Source: Citrobacter sp. RHB25-C09
Lineage (GTDB): Bacteria > Pseudomonadota > Gammaproteobacteria > Enterobacterales > Enterobacteriaceae
DNA: 64,000 nt
Assembly: GCF_013836145.1 (NCBI RefSeq)
Contig: NZ_CP057483.1
Span: forward strand, 2,790,001 to 2,854,000
Reading direction: 5' to 3'
This document shows, in pieces, positions 9,699 through 18,127 of this stretch (position 1 is its first letter; each line of letters opens with the position of its first letter). A program made the position numbers and the translations under genes. The notes under the pieces are model-generated. The model was not told where the DNA came from and made no database searches. It saw only the letters and a list, made by a program, of their open reading frames with translations.

Positions 9699-10097
9699 AT
9701 GAGTAAGTCATTGAATATCATCTGGCAATATTTGCGCGCGTTTGCGCTGATTTATGCCTGCCTGTATGCAGGCATTTTTATCGCGTCACTGCTGCCCGTC
9801 GCCATTTCCGGCAGTATTATTGGCATGCTTATCCTGTTTGTTCTGCTGGCCTTGCAGATTATCCCCGCCAAATGGGTTAATCCCGGTTGCTACGTACTGA
9901 TCCGCTATATGGCGCTGCTGTTTGTGCCAATTGGCGTCGGCGTGATGCAGTACTTTGATCTGCTACGCGCGCAGTTCGGCCCGGTGGTTGTCTCCTGCGC
10001 CATTAGCACGCTGGTGGTCTTTCTGGTGGTGAGCTGGAGTTCGCACCTGGTCCACGGCGAGCGCAAAGTCGTGGGTCAGAAAGGAGCAGATAAATGA
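9699..10097 (+). CDS. yohJ: CidA/LrgA-family membrane protein YohJ
   Basis: Small integral membrane protein of 132 residues with four predicted helices, CidA/LrgA (holin-like) family, the same length as E. coli YohJ. The frame is open upstream to 9642, but the ATG at 9699 has an AAGGA ribosome site 8 nt before it and gives the family N-terminus MSKSLNIIWQYLRAF. Its stop overlaps the yohK start (ATGA), indicating translational coupling. E. coli YohJK has been linked to 3-hydroxypropionate tolerance; a native role is not established. Confidence 0.93.
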   Translation: MSKSLNIIWQYLRAFALIYACLYAGIFIASLLPVAISGSIIGMLILFVLLALQIIPAKWVNPGCYVLIRYMALLFVPIGVGVMQYFDLLRAQFGPVVVSCAISTLVVFLVVSWSSHLVHGERKVVGQKGADK

Positions 10098-10789
10098 TGG
10101 CATCAATCTGGTGGTCATTACCCCTGACCTTAGCCGTCTTTTTTGGCGCACGTAAACTGGCAGTACGCTTCAAGTTTCCCTTACTTAACCCGCTACTGGT
10201 GGCGATGGTGGTCATCATCCCTTTCCTTCTCATCACGGGTATTCCTTACCAGAGCTATTTTAAAGGCAGCGAGGTGCTTAACGATCTGCTGCAACCTGCG
10301 GTTGTTGCGCTGGCCTACCCTTTGTATGAACAGTTGCACCAGATCCGCGCCCGTTGGAAATCCATCATCACCATCTGTTTCGTGGGCAGCATTGTGGCAA
10401 TGGTCACCGGTACTGGCGTCGCGTTGCTGATGGGCGCAACGCCTGAGATTGCCGCGTCGGTATTGCCGAAGTCCGTCACCACGCCAATAGCCATGGCGGT
10501 AGGCGGCAGCATCGGTGGTATTCCAGCGGTGAGCGCGGTTTGCGTGATTTTCGTCGGTATTCTCGGTGCCGTCTTTGGCCATACGTTGCTCAACGCAATG
10601 CGTATTCGCACCAAGGCCGCGCGCGGTCTGGCGATGGGTACCGCTTCCCACGCCCTGGGTACCGCGCGTTGCGCCGAGCTTGATTATCAGGAAGGCGCGT
10701 TCAGCTCGCTGGCGCTGGTGATCTGCGGAATTATAACCTCGCTGATTGCCCCGTTTTTATTTCCGATAATTCTCGCTGTTTTTGGCTAA
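10094..10789 (+). CDS. yohK: CidB/LrgB-family membrane protein YohK
   Basis: Polytopic membrane protein of 231 residues, the same length as E. coli YohK, in the LrgB/CidB (antiholin-like) family. The conserved core PKSVTTPIAMAVGGSIGG and the C-terminal ASHALGTARCAELD stretch are present. It overlaps yohJ by four bases and presumably forms a membrane complex with it. Function in Gram-negatives remains loosely defined. Confidence 0.93.
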   Translation: MMASIWWSLPLTLAVFFGARKLAVRFKFPLLNPLLVAMVVIIPFLLITGIPYQSYFKGSEVLNDLLQPAVVALAYPLYEQLHQIRARWKSIITICFVGSIVAMVTGTGVALLMGATPEIAASVLPKSVTTPIAMAVGGSIGGIPAVSAVCVIFVGILGAVFGHTLLNAMRIRTKAARGLAMGTASHALGTARCAELDYQEGAFSSLALVICGIITSLIAPFLFPIILAVFG

Positions 10790-10918
10790 AATTTGCGATG
10801 GTTCGCGCAATTTTGATTTTTGTTTCATAAGTTGCAATCACAATGAGATGTTGATCACGTATAAAGACGAAACAGGCTCGTACACTACGATCCCATTACA
10901 TTGTTATGAGGCAACGCC
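10790..10918 (+). promoter_or_regulatory. cdd promoter region with CRP-like sites
   Basis: The region resembles the E. coli cdd promoter, which is known to be controlled by CRP and CytR. A CRP-like half-site lies around GAGATGTTGATCACGTATA (10844-10862), with an upstream AT/CG-rich block at about 10795-10820 in the position of the second CRP site. A -10-like TACACTA lies near 10881. CytR binding between the two CRP sites is inferred from E. coli. Confidence 0.6.
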
Positions 10919-11803
10919 ATGCACCCACGTTTTCACACTGCGTTCAGCCAACTGGCGGAAAATTTGCAATCAGCACTGGCCCCCATTCTCGCGGAAGAAC
11001 ATTTCCCCGCGTCGCTGACCGCTGAGCAGGTGTCGACGCTGAAAAGCGCGACAGGACTGGATGAGGACGCGCTGGCCTTCGCTTTGCTTCCGCTGGCTGC
11101 GGCCTGTGCGCGAACTCCGCTATCGAATTTTAACGTAGGCGCAATTGCGCGCGGCGTTAGCGGCGTCTGGTATTTCGGCGGCAATATGGAGTTCCTGGGC
11201 GCCACCATGCAGCAAACCGTTCACGCCGAACAAAGCGCCATTAGCCACGCGTGGATGCGTGGTGAAAAAGGACTCGCGGCAATTACGGTTAACTACACGC
11301 CTTGTGGCCACTGCCGTCAGTTTATGAACGAATTAAACAGCGGTCTGGCGCTGCGCATCCATCTGCCGGGTCGTGAACCGCACACCCTGCGTGACTATTT
11401 GCCAGACGCTTTCGGGCCAAAAGATCTGGAGATCAAAACCCTGCTGATGGACGAGCAAAACCATGGCTTTGCCCTGCAAGGCGATGCGTTAACCCAGGCT
11501 GCCATTGCCGCCGCCAACCGTTGCCATATGCCTTACAGTAAATCGCCCAGTGGCGTCGCGCTGGAGTGTAACGATGGCCGTATCTTTACGGGCAGTTATG
11601 CGGAAAATGCCGCGTTTAACCCGACGTTGCCGCCGCTGCAAGGCGCGCTGAACCTGCTCAGCCTGAACGGCTATGACTATCCGGATATTAAGCGGGCCAT
11701 TCTGGCGGAAAAAGCCGACGCGCCGTTGATTCAGTGGGACGCCACCGCCGCGACGTTGAAAGCGTTAGGTTGCAGTAATATTGATCGCGTGCTGTTGGGA
11801 TAA
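10919..11803 (+). CDS. cdd: Cytidine deaminase
   Basis: Homodimeric zinc enzyme deaminating cytidine and deoxycytidine to uridine and deoxyuridine in pyrimidine salvage. It has 294 residues, exactly the E. coli length. The zinc and catalytic residues are His102 and Glu104 (VHAEQSA) and Cys129 and Cys132 (PCGHC). The C-terminal degenerate copy of the fold, typical of the long enterobacterial form, is present. Preceded by a CRP/CytR-type promoter and by yohJK on the same strand. Confidence 0.97.
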   Translation: MHPRFHTAFSQLAENLQSALAPILAEEHFPASLTAEQVSTLKSATGLDEDALAFALLPLAAACARTPLSNFNVGAIARGVSGVWYFGGNMEFLGATMQQTVHAEQSAISHAWMRGEKGLAAITVNYTPCGHCRQFMNELNSGLALRIHLPGREPHTLRDYLPDAFGPKDLEIKTLLMDEQNHGFALQGDALTQAAIAAANRCHMPYSKSPSGVALECNDGRIFTGSYAENAAFNPTLPPLQGALNLLSLNGYDYPDIKRAILAEKADAPLIQWDATAATLKALGCSNIDRVLLG

Positions 11804-11820
11804 TCTTGTGTTCCAGTAAT

Positions 11821-11935
11821 GCCGGATGGCGGCGCTCACGCGCCTTATCCGGCCTACAAACTGCGCCGTGCCCGTAGGCCTGATAAGCACAGCGCCATCA
11901 GGCAATGCTGACGCACCGTATCCGGCCTACATGCC
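11821..11935. repeat. BIME (REP cluster) after cdd
   Basis: Two inverted REP units, 11821-11857 (GCCGGATGGCGGCGCTCACG...) and 11874-11904 (CCTGATAAGCACAGCGCCAT...), followed by a partial third at 11918-11935. This is a classical enterobacterial interspersed mosaic element at the end of a transcription unit. Confidence 0.85.
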
Positions 11936-12042
11936 TTGATCCAAATTGCTGAAAATACCCCCAATCAGGCTGCTGTTTCTTGCGCTACGCCTTCGTGTAC
12001 AGTAGCCTGAATGCACTTTCATCCTCTGACTGAGTTTCCTTC

Positions 12043-12753
12043 ATGTTAAAGCGCGTTTTCTACAGCCTGTTAGTCCTGATCGGCTTGCTGCTGTTGACTG
12101 CGCTTGGCCTCGATCGCTGGATGAGCTGGAAAACTGCGCCTTATATTTATGATGAATTGCAGGACCTGCCCTACCGCCAGGTGGGGGTTGTGCTTGGCAC
12201 CGCCAAATATTACCGTACCGGGGTCATCAATCAGTATTACCGTTACCGAATTCAGGGTGCGCTGAACGCCTATAACAGCGGCAAAGTGAACTATTTGCTG
12301 CTCAGCGGTGACAACGCTCTGCAAAGCTACAACGAGCCGATGACGATGCGAAAAGATCTGATTGCTGCTGGCGTCGATCCTGCCGATATCGTACTGGACT
12401 ACGCCGGTTTCCGCACCCTCGACTCCATAGTACGTACCCGTAAAGTCTTCGATACCAATGATTTCATTATCATTACCCAGCGTTTTCACTGCGAACGAGC
12501 CTTGTTTATCGCTTTGCATATGGGGATTCAGGCGCAGTGTTATGCTGTGCCGTCACCGAAAGATATGCTGACGGTACGCGTTCGTGAATTTGGCGCGCGT
12601 TTTGGCGCCCTGGCGGACCTCTATCTGTTTAAGCGTGAGCCGCGTTTCTTAGGGCCGCTCGTCCCGATTCCAGCACCGCATCAGGTACCCGATAATGCGC
12701 AGGGATATCCCGCGGTGACACCAGAACAATTGCTTGAACAGCAAAAAAAATAA
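12043..12753 (+). CDS. sanA: Envelope-integrity protein SanA (DUF218)
   Basis: Inner-membrane anchored protein of 236 residues (239 in E. coli), required for envelope barrier function and vancomycin exclusion at high temperature in E. coli. One N-terminal transmembrane helix (residues 5-23) is followed by a DUF218 domain with VVLGTAKY, LLLSGDN and ITQRFHCERAL, the conserved acidic and His-containing motifs. It is followed 12 bp later by yeiS, so the two are probably co-transcribed. Confidence 0.95.
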   Translation: MLKRVFYSLLVLIGLLLLTALGLDRWMSWKTAPYIYDELQDLPYRQVGVVLGTAKYYRTGVINQYYRYRIQGALNAYNSGKVNYLLLSGDNALQSYNEPMTMRKDLIAAGVDPADIVLDYAGFRTLDSIVRTRKVFDTNDFIIITQRFHCERALFIALHMGIQAQCYAVPSPKDMLTVRVREFGARFGALADLYLFKREPRFLGPLVPIPAPHQVPDNAQGYPAVTPEQLLEQQKK

Positions 12754-12765
12754 AAGGAAACAAGC

Positions 12766-13005
12766 ATGGAAGGGAAAGCGATATTTATCGTCATTGGCGT
12801 ACTGATGATTGTGGCGTGGACATTCAGAGAAGGCATTAAGGGTCTGCGCTCAGGTACCGTTGAGAAAACGGAAAAGGGCAAGGAAGAACCCCTGATCATC
12901 CAGCGCACCACACAACCCGGCGTCTTCTGGACCTGGATCACCGTCTATTTCGGCATCGCGCTGGGGGCGTTGCTCACCGGCATCTGGCTCTTGTTTATCA
13001 AATAA
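12766..13005 (+). CDS. yeiS: Small membrane protein YeiS (DUF2542)
   Basis: 79-residue protein with two predicted transmembrane helices, one at the N-terminus and one at the C-terminus, separated by a charged segment with KTEKGKEEP. It corresponds in size and position to E. coli YeiS. It lies downstream of sanA with a ribosome site AAAGGAAAC. No function is known. Confidence 0.88.
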   Translation: MEGKAIFIVIGVLMIVAWTFREGIKGLRSGTVEKTEKGKEEPLIIQRTTQPGVFWTWITVYFGIALGALLTGIWLLFIK

Positions 13006-13007
13006 AA

Positions 13008-13037
13008 AAACCGGCGCAGAGCACTCTGCGCCGGTTT
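13008..13037. terminator. Bidirectional terminator between yeiS and mglC
   Basis: A 14-bp perfect stem AAACCGGCGCAGAG / CTCTGCGCCGGTTT with a 2-nt loop, flanked by A-run on the left and T-run on the right. It sits between the convergent yeiS and mglC genes and should terminate both. Confidence 0.93.
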
Positions 13038-13052
13038 CTCCATTACGAAGAA

Positions 13053-14063
13053 TTACTTCTTACGCGCGTACTTCAGGGAGTCCAGCGCAACGGCGAAGAT
13101 AATAATTCCGCCCTTAATAATGTACTGCCAGTATGGGTTAACGCCGATGTAGGTCAGGCCGTAGTTGATGACGGTAAAGATAATCACACCGGTCACTACG
13201 CCAAGTACAGTGCCTACCCCGCCGCTGAACGATACGCCACCCACGACGCACGCGGCAATCGCATCCAGTTCATACATAAAGCCGAGGTTGTTTGTCGCTG
13301 AGCCGATACGTCCCGCTTCCAGCAAGCCGCCGAAGGCATAGAACACACCAGAGAGCGCGTAGATCATCAGCAGGTTCAGGGCTACGTTAACGCCAGACAC
13401 TTTTGCTGCTTCCGGGTTACCGCCGATAGCAAAAATATTTTTACCGAAGCGCGTTTTGTTCCACAGCACCCAGACAAACGCAACGGCGATCAGCGCATAG
13501 AACGTAATGTATGACAGCCTGAAACTTCCCATGGCTATAAAGCCCTGGGCAAAGGTCGAGAAGCCGCTGTCAAAGCCCGAAATCGGCGATGCGCCCACGA
13601 AGTCGTAATACAGGGAGTTGATACCGTAAACGATAATCATCGTACCCAGCGTGGTGATAAACGGCGTCACGTTCAGATACGCGATGATAATACCGTTAAC
13701 CAGACCGATCACTGCGCCGATGGCACAGACAATCAGGATCACCAGCGCAATAGGCATAGTGGCCATTTCCGGGAACACTTTGTTAGCGTTCTCCATTGAC
13801 TGTAGCAGCGTTGCCGCAACCACTGCCGCCAGCCCGACCTGACGACCTGCTGACAGGTCCGTCCCCTGGGTGACAATAAGACCGGCAACGCCCAGCGCGA
13901 TGATGATACGCACAGAGGATTGGGTCAGAATGTTACTTAAGTTAAGCAGACTTAAGAAAGTGGGATCCTGGAAAATAATAATCGCCAGCAAGACTAAAAG
14001 AACGACGTAAATACCGCCTTCTTTCAGATAAGTAAGAAAACTTTTCTTATTTAACGCACTCAT
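13053..14063 (-). CDS. mglC: Galactose/methyl-galactoside ABC permease MglC
   Basis: Inner-membrane permease of the high-affinity beta-methyl-galactoside/galactose ABC importer, 336 residues. It has about eight to ten hydrophobic helices and the family segment GTDLSAGRQVGLAAVVAAT. It is the last gene of the mglBAC operon, 15 bp after mglA, and ends just before the bidirectional terminator. Confidence 0.96.
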   Translation of the reverse strand: MSALNKKSFLTYLKEGGIYVVLLVLLAIIIFQDPTFLSLLNLSNILTQSSVRIIIALGVAGLIVTQGTDLSAGRQVGLAAVVAATLLQSMENANKVFPEMATMPIALVILIVCAIGAVIGLVNGIIIAYLNVTPFITTLGTMIIVYGINSLYYDFVGASPISGFDSGFSTFAQGFIAMGSFRLSYITFYALIAVAFVWVLWNKTRFGKNIFAIGGNPEAAKVSGVNVALNLLMIYALSGVFYAFGGLLEAGRIGSATNNLGFMYELDAIAACVVGGVSFSGGVGTVLGVVTGVIIFTVINYGLTYIGVNPYWQYIIKGGIIIFAVALDSLKYARKK

Positions 14064-14078
14064 GAGGAGCCCCTGATC

Positions 14079-15599
14079 TTAAAGGTGCAAAGACGCAAGA
14101 CGCAGAATTTCGTTTTGCGTAGTCGTTTTAGTATCAACAATTCCAGAAACGAGTCCGTTACTCATCACCAGAATACGATCTGTTATCCCTAACAATTCCG
14201 GCATTTCAGAGGAGATAATAATAATCCCCTTACCTTTTTTCGCCAGTTCCGCGATTAACTGATAAATTTCAAATTTTGCCCCGACATCGATCCCACGGGT
14301 CGGTTCGTCGAGCATCAGTATTTCTGGTTGCGTCAGTAGCCAGCGACCAATAATCACTTTTTGCTGATTGCCGCCGGAAAGCGAACCAATTTGTGTACGA
14401 TGGCCTGGCGTTTTAACCCGCATAGAGTCAATTACCCATTGGGTATCACTTTTCATTCGGGAATTATCTAACAGACCGACTTTATTTTTGTAATTATGGA
14501 TATTTGAAATGAGAGAGTTGAAACCAATGTCCAGATAAGCATAAATACCGGTGGAACGACGCTCTTCTGTGACCAGCGCGAAACCATGATTAATGGCTTC
14601 ATTCGCATTATGGTTATTAATCTTTTTGCCGTGCAGTGTAATAGTGCCCGATGATTTCTCACGGATACCAAAAAGTGTTTCAACGATATCAGTGCGCTTA
14701 GCGCCGACCAGTCCCGCAACGCCGAGAATCTCTCCTTTATGCAGATCAAAAGAGACGTCCCGAATAGAAGGCTGGCGCAGCGATGTCAGGTTGCGCACTT
14801 CAAGAATAACTTCCCCTGGTTTGTTGGCTTTGTCCGGGAAACGCTGGTTCAATGAACGTCCCACCATCATGGCGATGATCTGGTCCATATCCAGCCCTTC
14901 CAGCGGTTGCGTGGCAATCCACTGTCCGTCACGCAGTACGGTGATTTCATCACACAACTGGAAAATTTCTTCCATTTTGTGGGAGATATAAACAATACCG
15001 CAGCCACGATCTTTAAGCTTACGAATAATCGTGAAAAGATGATTAACCTCTTTCTCCGTTAAAGAAGACGTCGGTTCATCCATAATGACAATTTTGGCAT
15101 TATAAGAAAAGGCTTTGGCAATTTCGATCATTTGCATTTGCGAAACGGACAGCGTCCCGACGCGCGCACGCGGATCGATATCAATATCCAGCTCGTCAAA
15201 AATTGCTTTGGTATCACGGTACATTTTATCCTGATCGACAAACATGCCTTTGGTGGGATAACGCCCCAGCCACATGTTGTCCATAACAGAACGTTGTAAA
15301 ACCAGGTTGAGTTCCTGGTGGACCATGGAAATACCGTTTTCCAGCGCTTCTTTGGCTGAATGAAAATCGATTTCTTTACCCTGGAATAATATGCTGCCAG
15401 AATCTTTTTGATAGATCCCAAAAAGACATTTTAATAGTGTTGATTTCCCAGCGCCGTTCTCTCCCATTAATGCATGAATTGAATGTGGGCGGACTTTTAA
15501 ATTAACATTATCAAGTGCCTTAACGCCTGGAAAAGACTTGTTGATGCCGCTCATTTCCAACAAGAATTCGCCTGACGACTGAGTATTTGTGCTGACCAT
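14079..15599 (-). CDS. mglA: Galactose/methyl-galactoside ABC ATPase MglA
   Basis: Double-ATPase subunit of the mgl importer, 506 residues, with two fused ABC domains as in other sugar importers. The N-terminal domain has Walker A GENGAGKST and Walker B IVIMDEPTSS. The C-terminal domain keeps the signature LSGGNQQKV and Walker B ILMLDEPTRG, while its Walker A is degenerate (GLVGAKRTD), which is normal for this family. It is the middle gene of mglBAC. Confidence 0.97.
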   Translation of the reverse strand: MVSTNTQSSGEFLLEMSGINKSFPGVKALDNVNLKVRPHSIHALMGENGAGKSTLLKCLFGIYQKDSGSILFQGKEIDFHSAKEALENGISMVHQELNLVLQRSVMDNMWLGRYPTKGMFVDQDKMYRDTKAIFDELDIDIDPRARVGTLSVSQMQMIEIAKAFSYNAKIVIMDEPTSSLTEKEVNHLFTIIRKLKDRGCGIVYISHKMEEIFQLCDEITVLRDGQWIATQPLEGLDMDQIIAMMVGRSLNQRFPDKANKPGEVILEVRNLTSLRQPSIRDVSFDLHKGEILGVAGLVGAKRTDIVETLFGIREKSSGTITLHGKKINNHNANEAINHGFALVTEERRSTGIYAYLDIGFNSLISNIHNYKNKVGLLDNSRMKSDTQWVIDSMRVKTPGHRTQIGSLSGGNQQKVIIGRWLLTQPEILMLDEPTRGIDVGAKFEIYQLIAELAKKGKGIIIISSEMPELLGITDRILVMSNGLVSGIVDTKTTTQNEILRLASLHL

Positions 15600-15666
15600 A
15601 ATTATACCTTGTTGGCCTCGCAGAGCGCGTTAAAAAGGGGCGCGATAGTGATCGCGCCCTATAAAC

Positions 15667-16665
15667 TTACTTCTTGGTGAACTCGGCCAGGTTTTCCTGA
15701 TCAACGCCTACGTAAGGAACGCGGACGATTTTGTTTTCGATTTTCCAGTCAGTGCCATCAGCCGCGCCTTTGCCGTCAGCGAGGTTTTTCGCCAGGTCAA
15801 AGGTCGCTTTCGCCTGGTTGTTCGCATCATTCAGTACGGTACCAGCCAGTGCGCCAGATTTCACCATAGCCATGGCTTCTGGCAGCGCATCGACGCCAAA
15901 TACCGGGATGCTGGTTTTGTTGTGCGCTTTCAGCGCTTCAACAGCACCCATTGCCATCGCATCGTTGTTCGCAATAACGACTTCAATTTTGTTGGCATTC
16001 GGGCCAGAGAGCCAGGCGTCCATTTTGTCTTTCGCCATTGCGGTATCCCACATAGCGGTATCGAGCTGCAGCCGCTCAGTTTTAATCCCTTTATCGTTCA
16101 GCTCTTTGATCACATACGTAGTACGCGCTTCAGCATCCGGGTGACCCGGCTCGCCTTTCAGCAGAACGAACTGGATCTGACCGTCTTTGTTCAGATCCCA
16201 GCCCTGGTTCGCCGCCCAGTGCTTAGCAATCAGGTCGCCCTGGATAATACCGGATTCTTTAGAGTCAGTACCGACGTAGAACGCCTTGTCATAGCTGTCC
16301 AGCGCTTTACGTGAAGGTTCTTTGTTGAAGAAGACGATTGGCACGTTCTGGCCACGCGCTTTCTCAATTACGGTGCCTGCTGCAGCCGGGTCAACCAGGT
16401 TGATGGCCAGCGCTTTTACGCCTTTCGCCAGCAGAACGTCGATCTGGTCGTTTTGTTTGGATTGGTCGTTCTGGGAGTCGTTCATCAGCAGCTGTACATC
16501 TGGTGCCGCTTTTGCGTCCGCTTCGATAGCCTTACGTACCACAGACATAAAGTTATCGTCATATTTATAGATAGTCACACCGATGCGAGTATCAGCAGCG
16601 TGCGCAGCCGCGCCGAATAACATGCTTGCCATCACAGCAGAAAGGGTTAACACCTTCTTATTCAT
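15667..16665 (-). CDS. mglB: Galactose-binding periplasmic protein MglB
   Basis: Periplasmic binding protein for D-galactose/D-glucose, which also serves the Trg chemoreceptor, 332 residues. A signal peptide (residues 1-23) ends in AHAADTRIG. Two Rossmann-like lobes follow, and the calcium-binding segment DLNKDGQIQ is present. First gene of mglBAC; its promoter region carries a perfect CRP site and a GalR/GalS-type operator. Confidence 0.97.
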   Translation of the reverse strand: MNKKVLTLSAVMASMLFGAAAHAADTRIGVTIYKYDDNFMSVVRKAIEADAKAAPDVQLLMNDSQNDQSKQNDQIDVLLAKGVKALAINLVDPAAAGTVIEKARGQNVPIVFFNKEPSRKALDSYDKAFYVGTDSKESGIIQGDLIAKHWAANQGWDLNKDGQIQFVLLKGEPGHPDAEARTTYVIKELNDKGIKTERLQLDTAMWDTAMAKDKMDAWLSGPNANKIEVVIANNDAMAMGAVEALKAHNKTSIPVFGVDALPEAMAMVKSGALAGTVLNDANNQAKATFDLAKNLADGKGAADGTDWKIENKIVRVPYVGVDQENLAEFTKK

Positions 16666-16916
16666 GGTAACTCCGGTTTTATTATGCAGGGTAGTGCTTA
16701 AGATAAATGCCCGGCGAAAGGAAACGTTAAATTTATGTTAACTGAACGCCGAAGCTCATTTTAAAAAAATCTTTCTTCCTTGCCCGGTAACGCTCCAGAA
16801 ATAGGTTTTAATTTTGCTTAAGGCGCTTTCACCTCGGTAAAAGTGATTAATCACAGTTACATCGGAGTTACAGTGCTACAAGCGGTGCCATCATAGCGTT
16901 GGCAATGTTAAGATAC

Positions 16917-16932
16917 TGTGAATTTACTCACA
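16917..16932 (-). promoter_or_regulatory. CRP site of mglBAC
   Basis: TGTGA-ATTTAC-TCACA is a perfect match to the CRP consensus. It adjoins the gal-type operator at 16935-16950, the arrangement known for the E. coli mgl promoter. Confidence 0.88.
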
Positions 16933-16934
16933 TA

Positions 16935-16950
16935 TTGAAAGCGGTTACAT
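16935..16950 (-). promoter_or_regulatory. GalR/GalS operator of mglBAC
   Basis: TTGAAAGCGGTTACAT (minus strand ATGTAACCGCTTTCAA) fits the gal operator pattern GTGNAANCGNTTNCAC around its central CG. It sits next to the CRP site, so GalS repression antagonises CRP activation here. Confidence 0.8.
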
Positions 16951-16962
16951 CCAGCAAATTAA

Positions 16963-17985
16963 TCATATAGTGATCGCTGCCGCATTCTGTCTGTGAGCCA
17001 CCGAATGACGTCGCACTAGCGTCGGCATAAAGCAGTGATTGGCCGCCAAATCCAGCTTGCCTGCGGCACCCAGCAAAGCGAGCTCCGTGGCTAATTTTGC
17101 CATTGAAGCAATGGGATAGCGCACAGTCGTGAGCTGCGGATCGGTGTAGCGGGCAATAGGGATATCATCGAAACCAATGATAGAAAGCTGCTGCGGGATC
17201 GAAATACCGTTATCTTTGAGCGCGGTGAGCGCGCCCGCCGCCATATTGTCGTTGTATGCAAATACCGCCGTGAGTTGCAAATTGCGCCCCAGCAGTTCCA
17301 CCATGGCGGATTCTCCCCCCTGCATATCAGGTGTGCCTGTGCCAATCCAGCTGTCGGGTGCCACAATCCCCTGCGCATTGAGCGCACTCGACCACCCTTC
17401 TCTGCGCATGTCGTCATCTTCAATGTGATGACTGGAAGCCAGATAACCAATGCGCTGGTGACCGTGGTTGAGCAGCATACGGGTGGCCATTTTGGCACCG
17501 CTGATGTTGTCCAGACAGACACAGCGGTGGGCGTAGCCAGGGACAATGCGATTAATCAGCACCATGCCGGGGATCTGATCCATAAACTCCCCAAGCTCAC
17601 GGTCACTTAACGCTTTTGAGTGAACAATCAACGCATTACATCGCTGGCGGATCAGAACTTCTATCGCGTGCCGCTCTTTTTCCGCTTCATGATAGCTGTT
17701 GCCAATCAGCACATATTTTTGATGCTGCTGGGCCACCATATCGACGGCTTTTACCAGAGCGCCAAAGAAGGCATCCGACACATCCATCACCACCACGCCG
17801 ATGGTTTCGCTCATCTGAGTCGCCAGCGCCTGGGCATTTGCATTTGGACGGTAACCCAACAGCGCGACGGCTTTGGTGACCGCCTCGCGCGTATCGGCGC
17901 TGACCAGCGCACTGTTGTTTAATACGCGGGAAACCGTCGCCACGGAAACGCCTGCCTGACGCGCCACATCACGAATGGTGATCAT
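16963..17985 (-). CDS. galS: LacI-family repressor GalS (mgl isorepressor)
   Basis: Galactose-responsive repressor of mglBAC, galP and its own gene, 340 residues (E. coli 346). The N-terminal LacI helix-turn-helix is VARQAGVSVATVSRVLNNS (residues 6-24), followed by the hinge helix and a periplasmic-binding-protein-like effector domain with IGFDDIPIARYTDPQLTTV. It lies immediately upstream of mglB on the same strand. A gal-type operator upstream of its start suggests autoregulation. Confidence 0.95.
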   Translation of the reverse strand: MITIRDVARQAGVSVATVSRVLNNSALVSADTREAVTKAVALLGYRPNANAQALATQMSETIGVVVMDVSDAFFGALVKAVDMVAQQHQKYVLIGNSYHEAEKERHAIEVLIRQRCNALIVHSKALSDRELGEFMDQIPGMVLINRIVPGYAHRCVCLDNISGAKMATRMLLNHGHQRIGYLASSHHIEDDDMRREGWSSALNAQGIVAPDSWIGTGTPDMQGGESAMVELLGRNLQLTAVFAYNDNMAAGALTALKDNGISIPQQLSIIGFDDIPIARYTDPQLTTVRYPIASMAKLATELALLGAAGKLDLAANHCFMPTLVRRHSVAHRQNAAAITI

Positions 17986-18081
17986 ATTTACTACCCTGTT
18001 TGAAATTGCAGAGGCTTACTGCATCGCTGGCGGCTATTTTGTCAGCGGCAAAGAAAGGACTACGTGAGTGCGGTCACAGGG

Positions 18082-18097
18082 ATGAAAACGCTTACAT
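18082..18097 (-). promoter_or_regulatory. gal-type operator upstream of galS
   Basis: ATGAAAACGCTTACAT has the AA-N-CG-N-TT core of GalR/GalS operators. A TGTGA half-site (18114-18118) lies just beyond, consistent with CRP-dependent, autoregulated galS expression as in E. coli. Confidence 0.65.
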
Positions 18098-18127
18098 TCA
18101 TTTTGTTAATGATTGTGATCCAGATCG

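Larger units (their letters stand above)
16666..16962 (-). promoter_or_regulatory. mglBAC promoter region
   Basis: A 297-bp stretch without a gene between the galS stop and the mglB start. The distal third holds the CRP site and gal operator listed separately. The remainder is the mglB leader with no clear coding potential. Confidence 0.75.

Noticed and set aside
10782..11018. 78-residue ORF over the cdd promoter
   Set aside because: Overlaps the CRP/CytR control region and the cdd start in another frame.
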